From: Theodoxus fluviatilis
Taxonomy: Eukaryota > Mollusca > Gastropoda > Cycloneritida > Neritidae
Assembly: GCA_034096865.1 (NCBI GenBank)
Contig: JAWQFJ010026815.1
Location: 37,501-101,500 of the forward strand
Reading direction: 5' to 3'
DNA: 64,000 nt
Shown piece by piece: positions 41,144 to 60,626 of this stretch (within the stretch, counting starts at the first letter, position 1; every line of letters starts with the position of its first letter). Position numbers and translations under genes: made by a program. The notes below the pieces were generated by a model that ran no database searches, was not told the origin of the DNA, and worked only from the letters and a program-made list of their open reading frames with translations.

Positions 41144-41205
<62 letters not shown>
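40979..41205. repeat. (GA)n / (GGGA)n compound microsatellite
   Basis: Alternating GA and GGGA blocks, ending in about 28 pure GA units (41150-41205). A 26-bp GAGAGGGAGAGAGGGA-like higher-order pattern is visible in the first half. Confidence 0.96.
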
Positions 41206-41208
<3 letters not shown>

Positions 41209-41785
41209 CTTTCAAAGCCCATTTTGATACCGAACCACGGACGACTGCAGTTATCCAATCATAAACTCTTGAGCGAGAGGGCTCTGACTGCCAATCCTGT
41301 TTGGAAACAGTCTTGAATGGTGTTCAACGTCAACTGAAACATTTGGAAATATTCGTTGTTGTCGGCATATCGTGCTTGTGCGTATCGTGCATAGCAAAGA
41401 AGGCCAAAATGTATACTCCTGGGAAGGGAAAGCGACTACAAAAGTATGCAGTATTCTCGAATCCGTGCTGACCTTACCTAGGCAATTTTTTTCTCTAAAT
41501 TTTCATTAAAGATGTTCCCTGAATACATCACCTTCCAAAATATTCTTATTTAAAAAACGTTATTGAATGCATTTCATTTGGAAGGAGACCCACTGACAGA
41601 CGTCTTAACCGGCGTCGGCTTATTGACTGGTACGACTGACCAGTGCTTGTTAGCTGCGAACATCGAGTAGCGAGAGAGCGGCAGGGCTTGTTAGGGAAAG
41701 ACAAGAAAATAGTGGGGGGAAAGACTAACAAGCAAACGTAGAACCAACCAGGGTAAGGGGGGGGGGGGCGGCAGGGGGAGGTATG
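41206..41785. other. Unique DNA ending in a G12 run
   Basis: Balanced to AT-rich, with the G run at 41757-41768. No feature seen. Confidence 0.6.
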
Positions 41786-41905
41786 CAAGTCAGGATGATG
41801 CATTGTAAAACAGGGCAAGAGTGGTCAAATCCCGATGAGGTTTAGTAAAACAGGGAATTAGAGAGCAAGTCGGGAGGAGGCACTGTAAAACAGGGCAGGA
41901 TAATG
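41786..41905. repeat. Three tandem 40-bp units
   Basis: Units at 41786-41825, 41826-41865 and 41866-41905 begin CAAGTCRGGA or CAAATCCCGA, and each contains TAAAACAGGG at the same internal position (21-30). The period is exactly 40 bp although the copies are diverged. Confidence 0.85.
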
Positions 41906-42560
41906 ATAGAGAATGGCAGGGAGTGCAGAACAGTGCCAAAGAGGGAACTAAGGAACCGGGCCCATCATGGCAGGGCAAAAGATACATAGAGCAGGGCAGA
42001 GCAGTAGAGCTGGGGACAGAGAGGGCAGAGCAGTGCTGGAAAAGCGAAGGGCAGAACAAAGCAAGGCAGGGCAAAAGAACAGCTGGACAGGAGAGGGCTA
42101 GACACAATAGGGCGACAGTACTGACTGCGATAAAAGACCAAGTCTATGCATGGCAATATGCCTGGCAAGGGAGTGGTAGCGGAGAGAAGGAAAGGTTTAA
42201 AAAATATTCAAAACCGGGCAAACCAGGGCTTTTCAAGGCAGAGCACAAGAATGGCAGGGCAGAGAAACGAGGTAAAGGCAGATGAAGTCATAAGAATGCC
42301 AAATGGAGAATAGGAAATCTGCACAAGGTGTGGACAAGGAAAGCAAAGCAGGGCAGGAGAATTGGCAGGGCAGTGGACACGAGGCAAAGGTATAGTGAAG
42401 GCATGGCAGGAGATATAATATAGAAGAAAGAAAATCCGGGTAGGGCAAGACGTGGAGAGATGGTACAAGGGAAGGCAAGATAATGGCAGGGCAGAGAAAA
42501 CGAGGCCAGAGCAAGGCAAGACAGGAAGAGGGGGCAGGGCGGGGCAGGTCAGGAGAAAGA
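41906..42560. repeat. Degenerate GGCAGGGCA repeat field
   Basis: GGCAGGGCA, AGCAGGGCA or GGGCAGAG words occur about every 25-60 bases. Three longer copies start AATGGCAGGGCAGAGAAACG near 42250, a weaker copy near 42361, and AATGGCAGGGCAGAGAAAAC near 42481. This gives a higher-order period of about 110-120 bp. The strand is purine-rich and nearly CpG-free. Confidence 0.7.
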
Positions 42561-43800
<1,240 letters not shown>

Positions 43801-46145
43801 AGCGCTCGCGCTAACGGACTTCCCACAGGAATGCAACGTCTTTCGATTATTGGGCGCTACTTTTGAATTCTTTTCAAGAAATGTAACTTATTATTGAACT
43901 TTTTTTTGGCCTTGAAGAACACCGAACCCCAGGTTGAGTCACACTGCATTGGCCTTACGGCAGTGGAATGCAATCTGCGGCATATTTGTCAATGAATGAA
44001 ATGTTCCGCTTTGCAGATTAGGTTGCCGTCGCCCCCAGCCCAATAAGTGTGAGTCAGCCTTCTCCAGACCTCGCTGTTGAGGGGAGGACATCAAAGATGT
44101 CTTTTTTCTAAGCGCCCTTCGAAGGAACTAGTAAAATCAGTTCACGTTCCGAAACAAAAAAGAGGAGAACAAGAAGAGGCGGCAACAGTTGAATCCGTTG
44201 TAGTCATGCGTGCTTTGCTTTGCAAGGCTGCTGGACTTCAGTGACCCTTTCATTGGCTGAGGACAAAGGACGGATGACCTTTGTGACGTAATCTCAGTTT
44301 TTGTGTGATCAGTGACTTCACTCCGATTTCCATTTAGAACCATCGAGAACAGAACATCTCTGTTGTTTCGCATGGTGAATGAATATGCACGCCCGCTCCG
44401 CGGTCTTCAGTGGACGGTTGTGTCTGTGAAAGTGACAAACGGAGGAACCCAGAGAGCGTGCACGGCGCGCGCTTTGGACAGGCATCTGCTGGCAGGCTCC
44501 TCTGTCGGGCCCTTTAACCGCAGTCGTATTGCTGCTTTTCCCCAGAGTCTATTACTGAATGGTGCGACTCAGTGGTCTGCCCCTGAATGGCTCTTGCGCT
44601 GTGAAAGGCGGGGAAGGGAGGCGGACAGAGCGAGAGCGAGTCAGCGCCGGGCTATGACACGCTCCACCGCGTCCTCCTGGCGGCCATACTGGGGTTCAAT
44701 AGACATAAACATCATCTACGTATTGATCTGGGTTTTAATGATGCAATTGGCGTTGCAAATCAGGAGCGCGGGGTTCTTGGTACATTTAGCAGCAGCTAAG
44801 GCGGGTCTTCATTGATTCTCTACTTTCAAGTCCCGCTCGGCCAGGGCCTCAGCTCTCGGGGGTGTCGCCTCCTTGCTCGGTGCCCTGTGCCAGACAGACA
44901 GCTTAGCTGATTATGGCGACTTTCTTTCCGCCCCGCGTCGACTTCACAAGGACCGCGGACGAGGTTCGCTCGAGTTGCTCCGTGTCCATGTATCTGGCTC
45001 TGTCGATGGTATCGAGATTCTGGGCAGGGACACTGGGGTGGGAGGCAGGCGTGCGGAAGGACCCATATCGAGTTGTCCTGCCAATTATAATGGTGCGCCT
45101 CACTGCTCAGCGTGGGCCGGAACCTTGCCGTTCTAGAGTTGGGCCAGGGCAGGCGCGCTCTCGGCCCAACGAGGGCCCGACGTGGCGAAGGCGCTTTCTA
45201 ATGGCGTCTCGTGTTGTTTTCGTGTGAACGTCCTCAAGAGTACACTATGAGAATGAGTATCGATTGTGCGGAGAGATTCCCTTCGTGGTTCTTTGTGTAC
45301 GCTTGACTTGGACCCAACTGGAGATCAGAAGAGTCGAATGCACGTACTTTTTGCGCTCTGGTGATTGATTTTGCAATCTTTTTACATGTCCATCTTTTTT
45401 TTCCTCTTCCAACTCAGTAATTATCAAACATTTTTGGGGTTATTTTTGTCGTTTGAAATTGCTCGAACTTGTCGATCCCATGGTCATTCTAGCAAAAGCT
45501 GATTTGGCGTTTCTTTGGCGCCAGACCGAATGTAGTTTAGATGGATGTTTTTCCTTCTTTGAAGTGCCAACTGCACTGGATGGCAAGTTTTTCATTTCAT
45601 TTGGTAGAGATTGAGTTAGCCGTGATAACAAATTTCGCCGACAGTTCAATAGGCCTACTAAGGTTTTTTAAGCTATGCTAAGTCAGCAAAACAACTATAA
45701 GGCAAAGAAATGTGTACGTACGTTCGTGGACGTGAGATTTTAAGCGTCTGAGGCAACCGCGGAGATAACTCAATGAATTCGGAAAAAATAATCGCTGAAA
45801 GATCGTGCAAGCATGTTTGAACAATTTCCTACTTCCATGGACATAGTAAGAAATTAATGCGTATTCGTAGAAGAAGTGCTAGCGTCCGAGACATTCAGCT
45901 CTGTTCTCTAACTAGAGGTGGATCGTGTTCAGCCTTTTTCACATTTTCCCCACCACTCCTGAAATCAACGTCGCCCTCGTGCTTTTTTCTCGAGTTTCAT
46001 ATTGGTTTTGGGCTTCATTCACAACGAGTCGAGCATCTAAGAATGCCACACTTCTTGTCCATTCATCCGAAACATCGCAGTTGCTACCTCTTCCTTCAAC
46101 ATTCTCCGTATGCCTCCATGGACCATCCTATATACTCCTTACAGA
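43801..46145. other. Long unique non-coding segment
   Basis: 2.3 kb without microsatellites. 44350-45200 is GC-balanced with arginine-rich frames that look compositional. 45240-45850 is AT-rich. No gene recognised. Confidence 0.55.
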
Positions 46146-46330
46146 ATGAACAAGCAAGCTCGCACACACAAACACATACTCGTTCTCACACTCATATACG
46201 CGGGCGCGCGCGCGCAATCGCACACGTCGTACGCATGCACGCACGCACACACGCACACTCGCGCGCGCACACACACACACGTGCGCGCGCGCGCACGCGT
46301 CACAATGCACAGACGCAGAAACATATGTAC
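46146..46330. repeat. Degenerate CA/CG-rich tract
   Basis: CACACA and GCGCGC blocks mixed with ACGCAC words. The strand is alternating purine-pyrimidine almost throughout. It ends 30 bases before the MITE-like element. Confidence 0.85.
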
Positions 46331-46368
46331 ATTCACTTGCACTCCAGTGCACGCGCACACTTACTGTC

Positions 46369-46425
46369 GCTGAAATGGTCGTTATGGGCCACATTTCCGG
46401 ACACTGTACCTGAGGTACTCTGTCC
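46369..46425 (+). repeat. Left terminal inverted repeat
   Basis: 57 bases, identical to the reverse complement of 46577-46633. The following bases (AATAAATTA) still resemble the continuation of the other arm weakly. Confidence 0.97.
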
Positions 46426-46576
46426 AATAAATTAAAAAATGATTTTGAAATACTTCGGTAACATTTATAAGTTTAATATTTTCTTGGATGGTTTGTGCAT
46501 GGATGAAGATGACTTTAGAGCCAAAATACGAAAATCAAATCAAGGGAGTGTGGCTTTAAAGCGCTCATAAATTATC

Positions 46577-46633
46577 GGACAGAGTACCTCAGGTACAGTG
46601 TCCGGAAATGTGGCCCATAACGACCATTTCAGC
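46577..46633 (-). repeat. Right terminal inverted repeat
   Basis: 57 bases ending CGACCATTTCAGC, immediately followed by the second copy of the CTTACTGTC target duplication. Confidence 0.97.
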
Positions 46634-46719
46634 CTTACTGTCTTACTAAACAGATGCGAGCAGATAACATCCACCAGCACTTTCATTGGTCACTGTTTCA
46701 TCGCCCCCACCACGACTAC

Positions 46720-46738
46720 CCCCCCCCCCCCCCCCCCC
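46720..46738. repeat. Poly-C run
   Basis: An uninterrupted C run of about 18 bases in a C-rich neighbourhood. Confidence 0.9.
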
Positions 46739-46844
46739 ACCCCGCCACCCCCGCCCTTCCCTCTCCTGTCTGCTTTCCTTCTATCCTATACTCTCTCACC
46801 CTACCCTTTACCGGAACAACTCGCCCTCACCTCCCTTTCATCGC

Positions 46845-47212
46845 TACACTACACTTCACCACACCACACCACACGACACTACATTGCACCACATCACACT
46901 ACACCACACTACACTTAACTACACTGCACTGCACTGGACTACACTACGCTACGCTACACTCCACTACACTTCACTACACTACACTAAGCTCCACTCCACT
47001 CCACTCCACTGCACTGTACTGCACTGCACTGCACTAAGCTCCACTCCACTCCACTCCACTGCACTGCACTGTACTGCACTGCACTACACTACACTACACT
47101 ACACTACACTACACTACACTACACTACACTACACTACACTACACTACACTACACTACACTACACTACACTACACTACACTACACTACAACTACAACTACA
47201 ACTACAAATTAC
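46845..47212. repeat. (CTACA)n pentanucleotide satellite
   Basis: About 70 five-base units, mostly CTACA, with CTCCA, CTGCA and CACCA variants on the left and a pure block at 47083-47185. It ends in (CTACAA)n. A 50-bp higher-order unit starting AAGCTCCACTCCACT is duplicated at 46985 and 47035. Confidence 0.96.
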
Positions 47213-48252
47213 ACTACACACCTCAGCCGTTCCACGCGTCCCTCTCCCCTACATCTCTCCCCCACCCCCTACACTCACCCCCACCCCCTACACCCTTCCT
47301 GTCCCTGCCCTGGCTGTCGGGGTGGGGGGAGACCTGCACTTAGCTGCAGTCCTCACCGCCCCTGTCCCTCCCCCACCCCCACCTGTCCCATGGAAGGCCT
47401 ATTAGGACCGTGGTATGTAAATACTGCTTGTTGTGGATACCCCAATGGCAGGCCGGCACGTGGCAGGGGCCACTTTGCACGTGACTGATAACGGCCGCCA
47501 TGGTGGTCATCGGGCCTCCCGTCCTCCGGACACTGACCAATGGCCATTCCGGTGCGAGGCCACGGTGGAATAATTACACAGTCTAGAGGGTTGCTAGGGT
47601 TAGTTTCAATCCGTTCTAATTTTATCCTCCTCTCTTCTCCCCACCCAGCCACCCAACATCCCACCCCCACCCACTCTAACACCCTACCCCCACCTCCTAC
47701 TTCCCCGTGCCTACATTTCTGTTATGTTCGTCATCTACCTCTGCACGTCCAGCGATGCGGCTGGCATCTCGTTCTTATACACCAGTGTCCACAAGAATCC
47801 CCTCTTCACAAACCTCAGTCGCACGTTCGTGATAAGGATTCTGTCGCCCTCTCTCTTCTAATCCCAGTCTCCCCCCTCCCACCTCCTTCCACCCCACCCC
47901 ATCCCCACCCCACCCCCACCCAATCCCAACCCATTCCCTCAGTCCAGCACTCCAACCCTTCTTCTCTTTTAGATTAATTCCATTTTCTGGTTTGATTTTC
48001 TTAGCATTCTTAAATGTTTACAGCCAAAGCACTCGTGCAAAACGGGCCAACTCCCGGTAGTCTACTAATAAAACGAAGCCATTTTGCATAAAATGCGAAC
48101 TCATTCATTAATACGTTTGTTTTTATTTGTGACACTCTCATAAAACGATCACACATACTGCTGTTTTCCATAATTTTACACGAAAAGTTTCTGCGGCTTT
48201 AAAAAATAGAAGCATTAACAGTTCCATTTTAATGTTTTTCTTTATGATATCT
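47213..48252. other. C-rich then unique AT-rich DNA
   Basis: C-rich with CCCCCACCCCCTACAC repeats (47262-47292) and CCACCCC stretches up to 47930, then AT-rich unique DNA. 47400-47600 is a balanced unique patch with GCCGCCATGG near 47493. Confidence 0.6.
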
Positions 48253-48261
48253 CACACACAC

Positions 48262-48317
<56 letters not shown>
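48253..48317. repeat. (CA)n microsatellite
   Basis: About 30 CA units with one TACA variant. Confidence 0.95.
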
Positions 48318-48322
<5 letters not shown>

Positions 48323-49965
48323 TGCATACTCATGCTCGACTGCACTACACTTTTCCCATATCCAGCATCAACGCAATAACAGATGCAGGCACGAGTAGCT
48401 ATCGAGTCTGAACTCTGGCTTCGTCTCTAAGTACCGAGTCTTCAACCTCTACTGCACCCTTAGATCCTAAACATTATATCCTTTGACCTCCATTCGTCAT
48501 CTTCCGACACCTCCATCTTCTATGTCTCAGCACCCCTCCCTCCTCCCCCTTCGTTCCTTTCTCTTTCTCTCTCTCTCTACCCTTCTACTTTTCCTTCATC
48601 TATCTTTCTTCCGGCCTCCGGCTCTGATCTCCTCAGTAATAATCCCTCTGTCGTGGTTGCTACGGGGTGAGCATATTTATGGGTTGACCAACACCATAAT
48701 TACTGGCATAGTCCAAAAAGGCCGTGACCCTTGAGATGGCACTTCAAAGCAAACTGGTTTTAGTTCGAGTACAGCAGCTGCACTCTGCCACTGAGTCACC
48801 GGATCTGTAGAGGGTGAAGCAATGAATACAGACAGGATCTTTCGCTCCTTCTACCGGACATTAACGTCAATGCAAGGCAGGAGAAATTATCTCTATGGCT
48901 GTGGAGTGCTGGACCGTGTTGCATAGACGCGAGGTCCTGCGAGGCATAGGCCGATGTCAACACGTGTCAAGAACCTCCCTCATCTGCTGGAATACTGCGG
49001 TTTGTGTATTTTCGGGGTCTGCTCCAGAAGCACCCGCACAGCCAGCCCCAAGCAGCATTTACGTTGCCTTTACATCTACTTTACCATGTTGACACCGGCC
49101 TATTCCTCGTAGGATCTTCGCTTTCCTCGCGTCTATGCGACGTGCCCCTGGCTGCTGCACAGGCACTGATAGATGGCCCTTGCCTCCTGTCGTAGGCTCA
49201 GCGCTTTCCTACTGTGTCCTTCCGTGATAATTACGCTATTGATAGTTCTCTCCTCATCTTCCCTGGGTCTCTCATCAGACACGAAGCAGTCATCGAAGAA
49301 GACATGATGGGAGGAAAAGTAGCTCTAGAGAGAGAAGTTGTCCCTGTATATGAATTTTAGACTGCAAGTCGGGGTAATGTAGCAGATGGAAATGGAGTGG
49401 AGACTACGAGATGTACAGAAGAGATGGTGTTACTATGGATGCAGGTTTAAAGGAGCAGAGAGTGGAAGGGAAGATAGAGTCAAGCCCAGGAAGAGGGACT
49501 GATTTCAAAGAGGTCTTGGAGGGAGGAAGGAAGGACGGAAGGGGTAAGGGAAATTCCTTTGTGTGTCCACGAGACGTTGGAGGGTTGACGGTGTTGAGGC
49601 ACGGGACAGCGCCCTGATTACCATCCTCCATCCCCCCTCCCCGCCCCACCGACTATCATTGGCCCGATATCAATCTCACCCCTCTTTGAAAGGTGTTAAT
49701 CAAATTAATCCCAAAAGATCATTATCGGCCATTGGAAGCAGATTAAGACAAAAGGAAAGTGGGGATTGAGGCGTTTTCTGGGGTCGCGCTCAGGCAATCG
49801 CTTAAAGCGCTGGCAATGACGGAACGACTGCCAGACAGCTGATGTTTTCTCTCTCCCCAGTGGCCTCCCCTCCCCCCGCCCTGCCCTTCCCTCCCAGTGT
49901 CTGATGGACTTGCTCACGTCTCTCATGAAGCGAACCCTCCTCTAACCTTCCTCTGTCTCTTTCTC
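48318..49965. other. Unique non-coding sequence
   Basis: Pyrimidine-rich at 48530-48610, otherwise unique. It contains the homeodomain-rich stretch listed next and no recognisable gene. Confidence 0.55.
49651..49747. promoter_or_regulatory. Clustered homeodomain/HNF1-like, TCF-like and CCAAT words
   Basis: CCTCTTTGAAAGG (49681-49693) is followed by GTTAATCAAATTAATCCC (49695-49712), which joins an HNF1/homeodomain-like dyad to the OTX/GSC word TAATCCC. ATTGG words lie at 49659 and 49731, and CAGATTAAG at about 49739. Density is high for 97 bases, but binding is not shown. Confidence 0.35.
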
Positions 49966-50149
49966 TCTCTGTCTTTTTATCCCTCTTTTTTATCTCTCAT
50001 TCTCCCTCCCTCCCCCCATCCCTCCCCCCTCTCTCCCTCTTATTCTCTCTTTCATTCTCTTTCATTCTTCTCTCTCTCTCTCGTGTTCTCTCTCTGGTTT
50101 TCTCTCTCCTTTTCTCTATCTTTCAGTCTGTCTTGTCTGTGTGTCTGTA

Positions 50150-50225
<76 letters not shown>

Positions 50226-50962
50226 CCCTCTAATCTTCACTTATATCTGTGTCGCTCTATTTGACCTTTTCATTTTTATTTCATTTGACAAAATCCTTCT
50301 CCCACCCAATCATTTCAATCTTTCTCTTATATATATATCTCTACCATCTTCTGTGAGGGCTCCGTGATAATCCTTTGTTGATCGTTTTCCATGATATAAT
50401 TTTATTCCTCCTGTGTTCCCCCTCTCCCACCTTCCACCACCCCCCCTTCCACCCCCCCCCCCCTTTGCTTTATTTTCTTTTAGCCCCATGTCCCCCATCC
50501 CTCCAGCACTACCCCCCACCCTCTCGCTTCCTAGTCCTAATTCTCTTAACACCCATTTCCCATCTCTTGGCTTCACTTTTTTTTAATCATCTCCCCTCCC
50601 CCCCCCCCTCCCCCCCCCCCTCCCCCTTCATTCTGCGTGCTCCAGGTCCTCCGCTGGTCTTTTTTTATTTCAAAAGTTTGTCATATTTTCCTTCACCTTT
50701 CCTCCTTCTTTTCTTCTTCGTTCCTTTTTGTTTTGCTCCACCTCCCTCTCTTCCACTTTCTGTCCCCATGCTTTGGTTTTTCAAGAACCTGAAATTGTCT
50801 TTGTTCGTAACCTCCCCTTCCCTCATAAACTGCACATTTTCTTCCTCTCTTCGACCCCCAGCACTAACCCCACCCTCATCTGCCACCTTCTGATCCTTTA
50901 TGTCCCCCGCCCCTTCACATCCCTGGGGATTAACCCTCTTCTAGCCCCCCCCCCCCCCCCCC
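49966..50962. repeat. Pyrimidine-rich low-complexity block with (CT)n and poly-C runs
   Basis: CT/TTCT-rich from 49966, pure (CT)n at about 50166-50220, a TATATATATA word near 50328, then C runs at 50452-50463, 50598-50608, 50610-50620 and 50945-50962 in a C/T-rich strand. Serine/leucine/phenylalanine frames are compositional. Confidence 0.85.
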
Positions 50963-57487
<6,525 letters not shown>

Positions 57488-57535
57488 CTACCAGGTGGCG
57501 CTGGCGGCCGCCATGTTTGGTGGCGCCCCCTTGAG
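57488..57535. promoter_or_regulatory. CTCF-like / YY1 / CTCF-like cluster
   Basis: CTACCAGGTGGCGCT (57488-57502, plus strand) differs from the core CTCF consensus CCASYAGRKGGCRSY at one position. GCCGCCATGTT (57507-57517) is an exact YY1 consensus on the minus strand. AAGGGGGCGCCACC (minus strand, about 57519-57532) is a second, weaker CTCF-like word in divergent orientation. All three lie within 48 bases in a CpG-rich stretch. This suits an insulator, boundary or promoter. Function is inference. Confidence 0.45.
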
Positions 57536-58799
57536 CCCCGCCCGGACCTCCAGCCTCGCTGCCTGACCCCACCAGAATGCCGGACACCCCTCTCTGACGT
57601 CTTGGCCCAGTCCAGCAGCCCCGGGGATTGAGTGCAAGTCTGGGAATGGATAGGGGCTGGGGAGAGGAATGGGTGGGCGTTGAGAGGCGATGGGCAGAGG
57701 TGAGATGGATCCAGAGGTGGGGGAAACGAGCGATGTGAGAATGGATATATTCTTGTGTGCAGATTCCAGAATGGAGGATGTCTGTTGATGGTGTACAGGG
57801 AAAGAAAATGATAATGCCTCCTTGATTTTGGTAGATTGCACAGTAACTTGAAAGTGTTACACAGGTTTGAACCAAGCAATGTGACACTTTGTATCAAAGC
57901 AAAACATGCAAAAACAATTATGTCGTGACTTCTTGGTATTGTTTTAGTTTAACATTATTTCTAAACAATGAAAAACAATTCTGTCGTGAAAGTTTGCCGT
58001 GACAGTTGTATCAGAGTTTGTGACCGAGCTTGAAATAAAACTTTCGCAAGTCTGAGAAATAGCACCTACGTTTTTGTCCCACTCGTCTCTGCGAAACATT
58101 AAAAAAACAAACAAGTTTTTGCTTCCCTGTTTCTGAAAGCGCAGCGGTGGCGTTGCTGATACACTGGGATTTTCCAAACACCCGCCAAGACGGGTACGGG
58201 TGGTTCACACGTTGACGCCTACGCACTGGGTGCCCGTTGCTCGGGCTGCGTACCAAAGTACTGCCACTGCTCGCAGGTGCTCCGTTCAACCCCTGTGTTA
58301 CCCGCCGTCTTTTTCTGAGGGGCCCGCCGCTTGGCGCAGGGACGCCAAGAGCGTGTTTCGGCCGCCTGGCTGTGAATGAAAGCGCCGTTGTCGGATGCTT
58401 GTCACCCAGCAGCGCCTTGCTGCGGCTCTCTCCAGTCCCAACGCCGACACTCGTGCGCTTGTACGATGGACTGCGTCGCTGTTTGTGCGAACATACTTGT
58501 TTTCAAATCAGCACACCGTCTCTGCGTGATCGGCAACCTCGAGGGGCGAAACGGGAAACAGTCCGCCAAAGAATTAAGGCAGCTGCCGACGTCGGGTGGG
58601 TATTATTGGTGGTGCGGAATGGGGTGGCCCGCTGTAGAAGGAGACGCATTCCCTCCACCCGCAATTAGCATATCTGAGGCGTTATTGAGTCCGAGTCGAG
58701 GCGGGGGGAATAGGCCGGCTTCGTGTCAGGAAGGTGCAATGTTGAATCATATTCTCTCTGCAGGTAACCGCCGCGCTCACCAGACGGGGTAGAGTGAAG
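57536..58799. other. Unique non-coding sequence
   Basis: GC-rich at each end and AT-rich at 57830-58130. Frames around 58240-58790 are open on the plus strand but show no domain. Confidence 0.55.
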
Positions 58800-59230
58800 A
58801 GATTCGGCTGGATGAGGTAGTGGGTGTGGTGGGGTGGGATAGGATGGAGTGGAGTGTGTTGTGGTGTGGGTAAGTGGGTTGGGAAGGAGTGGAGGGAAGT
58901 GGCGGGGTAAAAGGTGGCTGTTAGGAAGGGAGGGAGAAAAAGAGGGAGGGGAGGGGGTAGGAGGGACCACGTGATGGCAACATGGAGAGGGTGGGATGGA
59001 GGTGCAGAGAGGGTGTTTGGAAGAGAACAAGGGTGGACGGAAGAGAGTCAGGAAGGGGTGAAGGCACAGTTGGGTGGTGTAAGGTTCAAGGGGATGGGAG
59101 AACACTGCATACATACTACTGAGGAAGGAAATGAGAAGGGAAGAGAGGAAAGGTAGGGAGGGGGGGGGGAGAGAGGGGGGGAGGTGCGGAGGGAGGGGGG
59201 ATAGGAGGAGGAGGGGATTGTAGGATGTTG
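58800..59230. repeat. G-rich/purine low-complexity tract
   Basis: GGTGTGG, GGGATAGGATGG and GGGAGGGG words, with G runs up to 9 near 59160-59185. The opposite strand gives proline/serine-rich frames. Confidence 0.8.
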
Positions 59231-59763
59231 GAACATGAGGGGGGAAAAAGGCAAAGGAGGGACAGTACATAATCAGGGCGGTTGACACGGACAGCGGTGG
59301 TGGAAAAACTTGCCATGCGGAGGTTAGTTTTCGGAGAGCACTGACAGGATAGAGACTCGGGGTAGAAAAAAGCAATTGGATGAGAAGGTTGCATGTCAGG
59401 AAAACACAAAGAGGTGAGATCTGATAATAGGGAAGAAAAATCACGACAGCCTTGGACACGACGAAGGTGTCAAGAGTGGTAGAGAAGAAAGACAAATGGT
59501 GGAACTACTGTTTTTAACCCGGGTGTGGGCGCCGTGGAAGACCTCACAGGGAAGAGGATACATTGCAAACAGTTGTGTTTTCAGAGGTTCGATTGAATCT
59601 AAACTCTGCGAATTTATTTTTCGATAATAATGTGGGTCTATGGAGAACTTGGGACTTTTGTTGAAGACGAACGAAGAAAGTCCTACAGTAGAAGTGGTGG
59701 TGATGGTAATGGAAACTTAGAGAGAGGAAGGATGAAGATAAGAAAACGTGGATTTTGTAATTG
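59231..59763. other. Unique spacer
   Basis: Balanced unique sequence. No feature seen. Confidence 0.6.
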
Positions 59764-59774
59764 TGATGATGATA

Positions 59775-59865
<91 letters not shown>

Positions 59866-59953
59866 CGACGATGATGATGATGATGATGATGATGATATGA
59901 TGATGATGATGATGACGATGACGATGATGATGATGACGATGAAGATTATGATA

Positions 59954-60010
<57 letters not shown>
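59764..60010. repeat. (GAT)n trinucleotide repeat, ~247 bp
   Basis: Long runs of GATGAT with scattered GAC, GAA and ATGAT interruptions (59863-59965), which split it into a pure left block and a pure right block (59956-60009). It gives poly-Asp, poly-Met and poly-Ser/Ile frames on the two strands that should not be called proteins. Confidence 0.97.
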
Positions 60011-60011
<1 letters not shown>

Positions 60012-60595
60012 CACACACACACAGACACACAGACACAGAGACACATACACACAGACACACACACACAATCAGACACACACACGGACACGCAGACACATAC
60101 ACACAGACACACACAGACACACAGACACACACAGAGACAGACAGACAGACACAAACACAGACAGACACACAGACAGACATACAGACAGACACACATACGG
60201 ACACACACAGACAGACCCACAGACAAACACACAGACAGATACACACATAGACACACGCACACACACATACACACATACACAGAAAGACACACACACACAC
60301 ACACACGGACACACAGACAGACACATACACACAGACACGCAGACACAAACACACACACATACACAGACACACACAGAGACAGACAGACACACACACAAAC
60401 ACAGACAGACACACAGACAGACATACAGACAGACATACATACGGACACACACAGAAAGACCCACAACAGACACACAGCCAGACAGATTCACACACACACA
60501 CACACATAGCCAGACACACGCGCATACACACAAACACATACACACACACACGCACACAAACGCACACACACACACACAAACACACACACACATAG

Positions 60596-60626
<31 letters not shown>

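Larger units (their letters stand above)
46360..46642. mobile_element. 265-bp MITE-like element with 57-bp perfect TIRs and 9-bp TSD
   Basis: The left terminus (46369-46425) begins GCTGAAATGGTCGTTATGGG and is the exact reverse complement, over 57 bases, of the right terminus (46577-46633). The element is bounded by CTTACTGTC at 46360-46368 and again at 46634-46642, a perfect 9-bp direct repeat outside the inverted termini. This is the signature of DNA-transposon insertion. The 151-bp interior is AT-rich with no coding frame, so the copy is non-autonomous. Long TIRs with a 9-bp duplication fit Mutator-like elements best. Superfamily assignment is inference, since no transposase is present. The perfect identity of arms and TSD suggests a relatively recent insertion, or strong hairpin-mediated homogenisation. 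Each TIR contains the near-palindrome GTACCTGAGGTAC. Confidence 0.9.

Noticed and set aside
40332..41258. 308-residue minus-strand frame
   Set aside because: The N-terminal half is (GA)n translated on the reverse strand. The remainder is Pro/Ser-rich low complexity from a G-rich strand.
48740..48810. tRNA-like word GTGACTCAGTGGCAGAGTG on the minus strand (A-box-like)
   Set aside because: The only B-box-like word nearby (AGTTCGAGTAC, 48762-48772) is on the opposite strand, so the two cannot belong to one tRNA.
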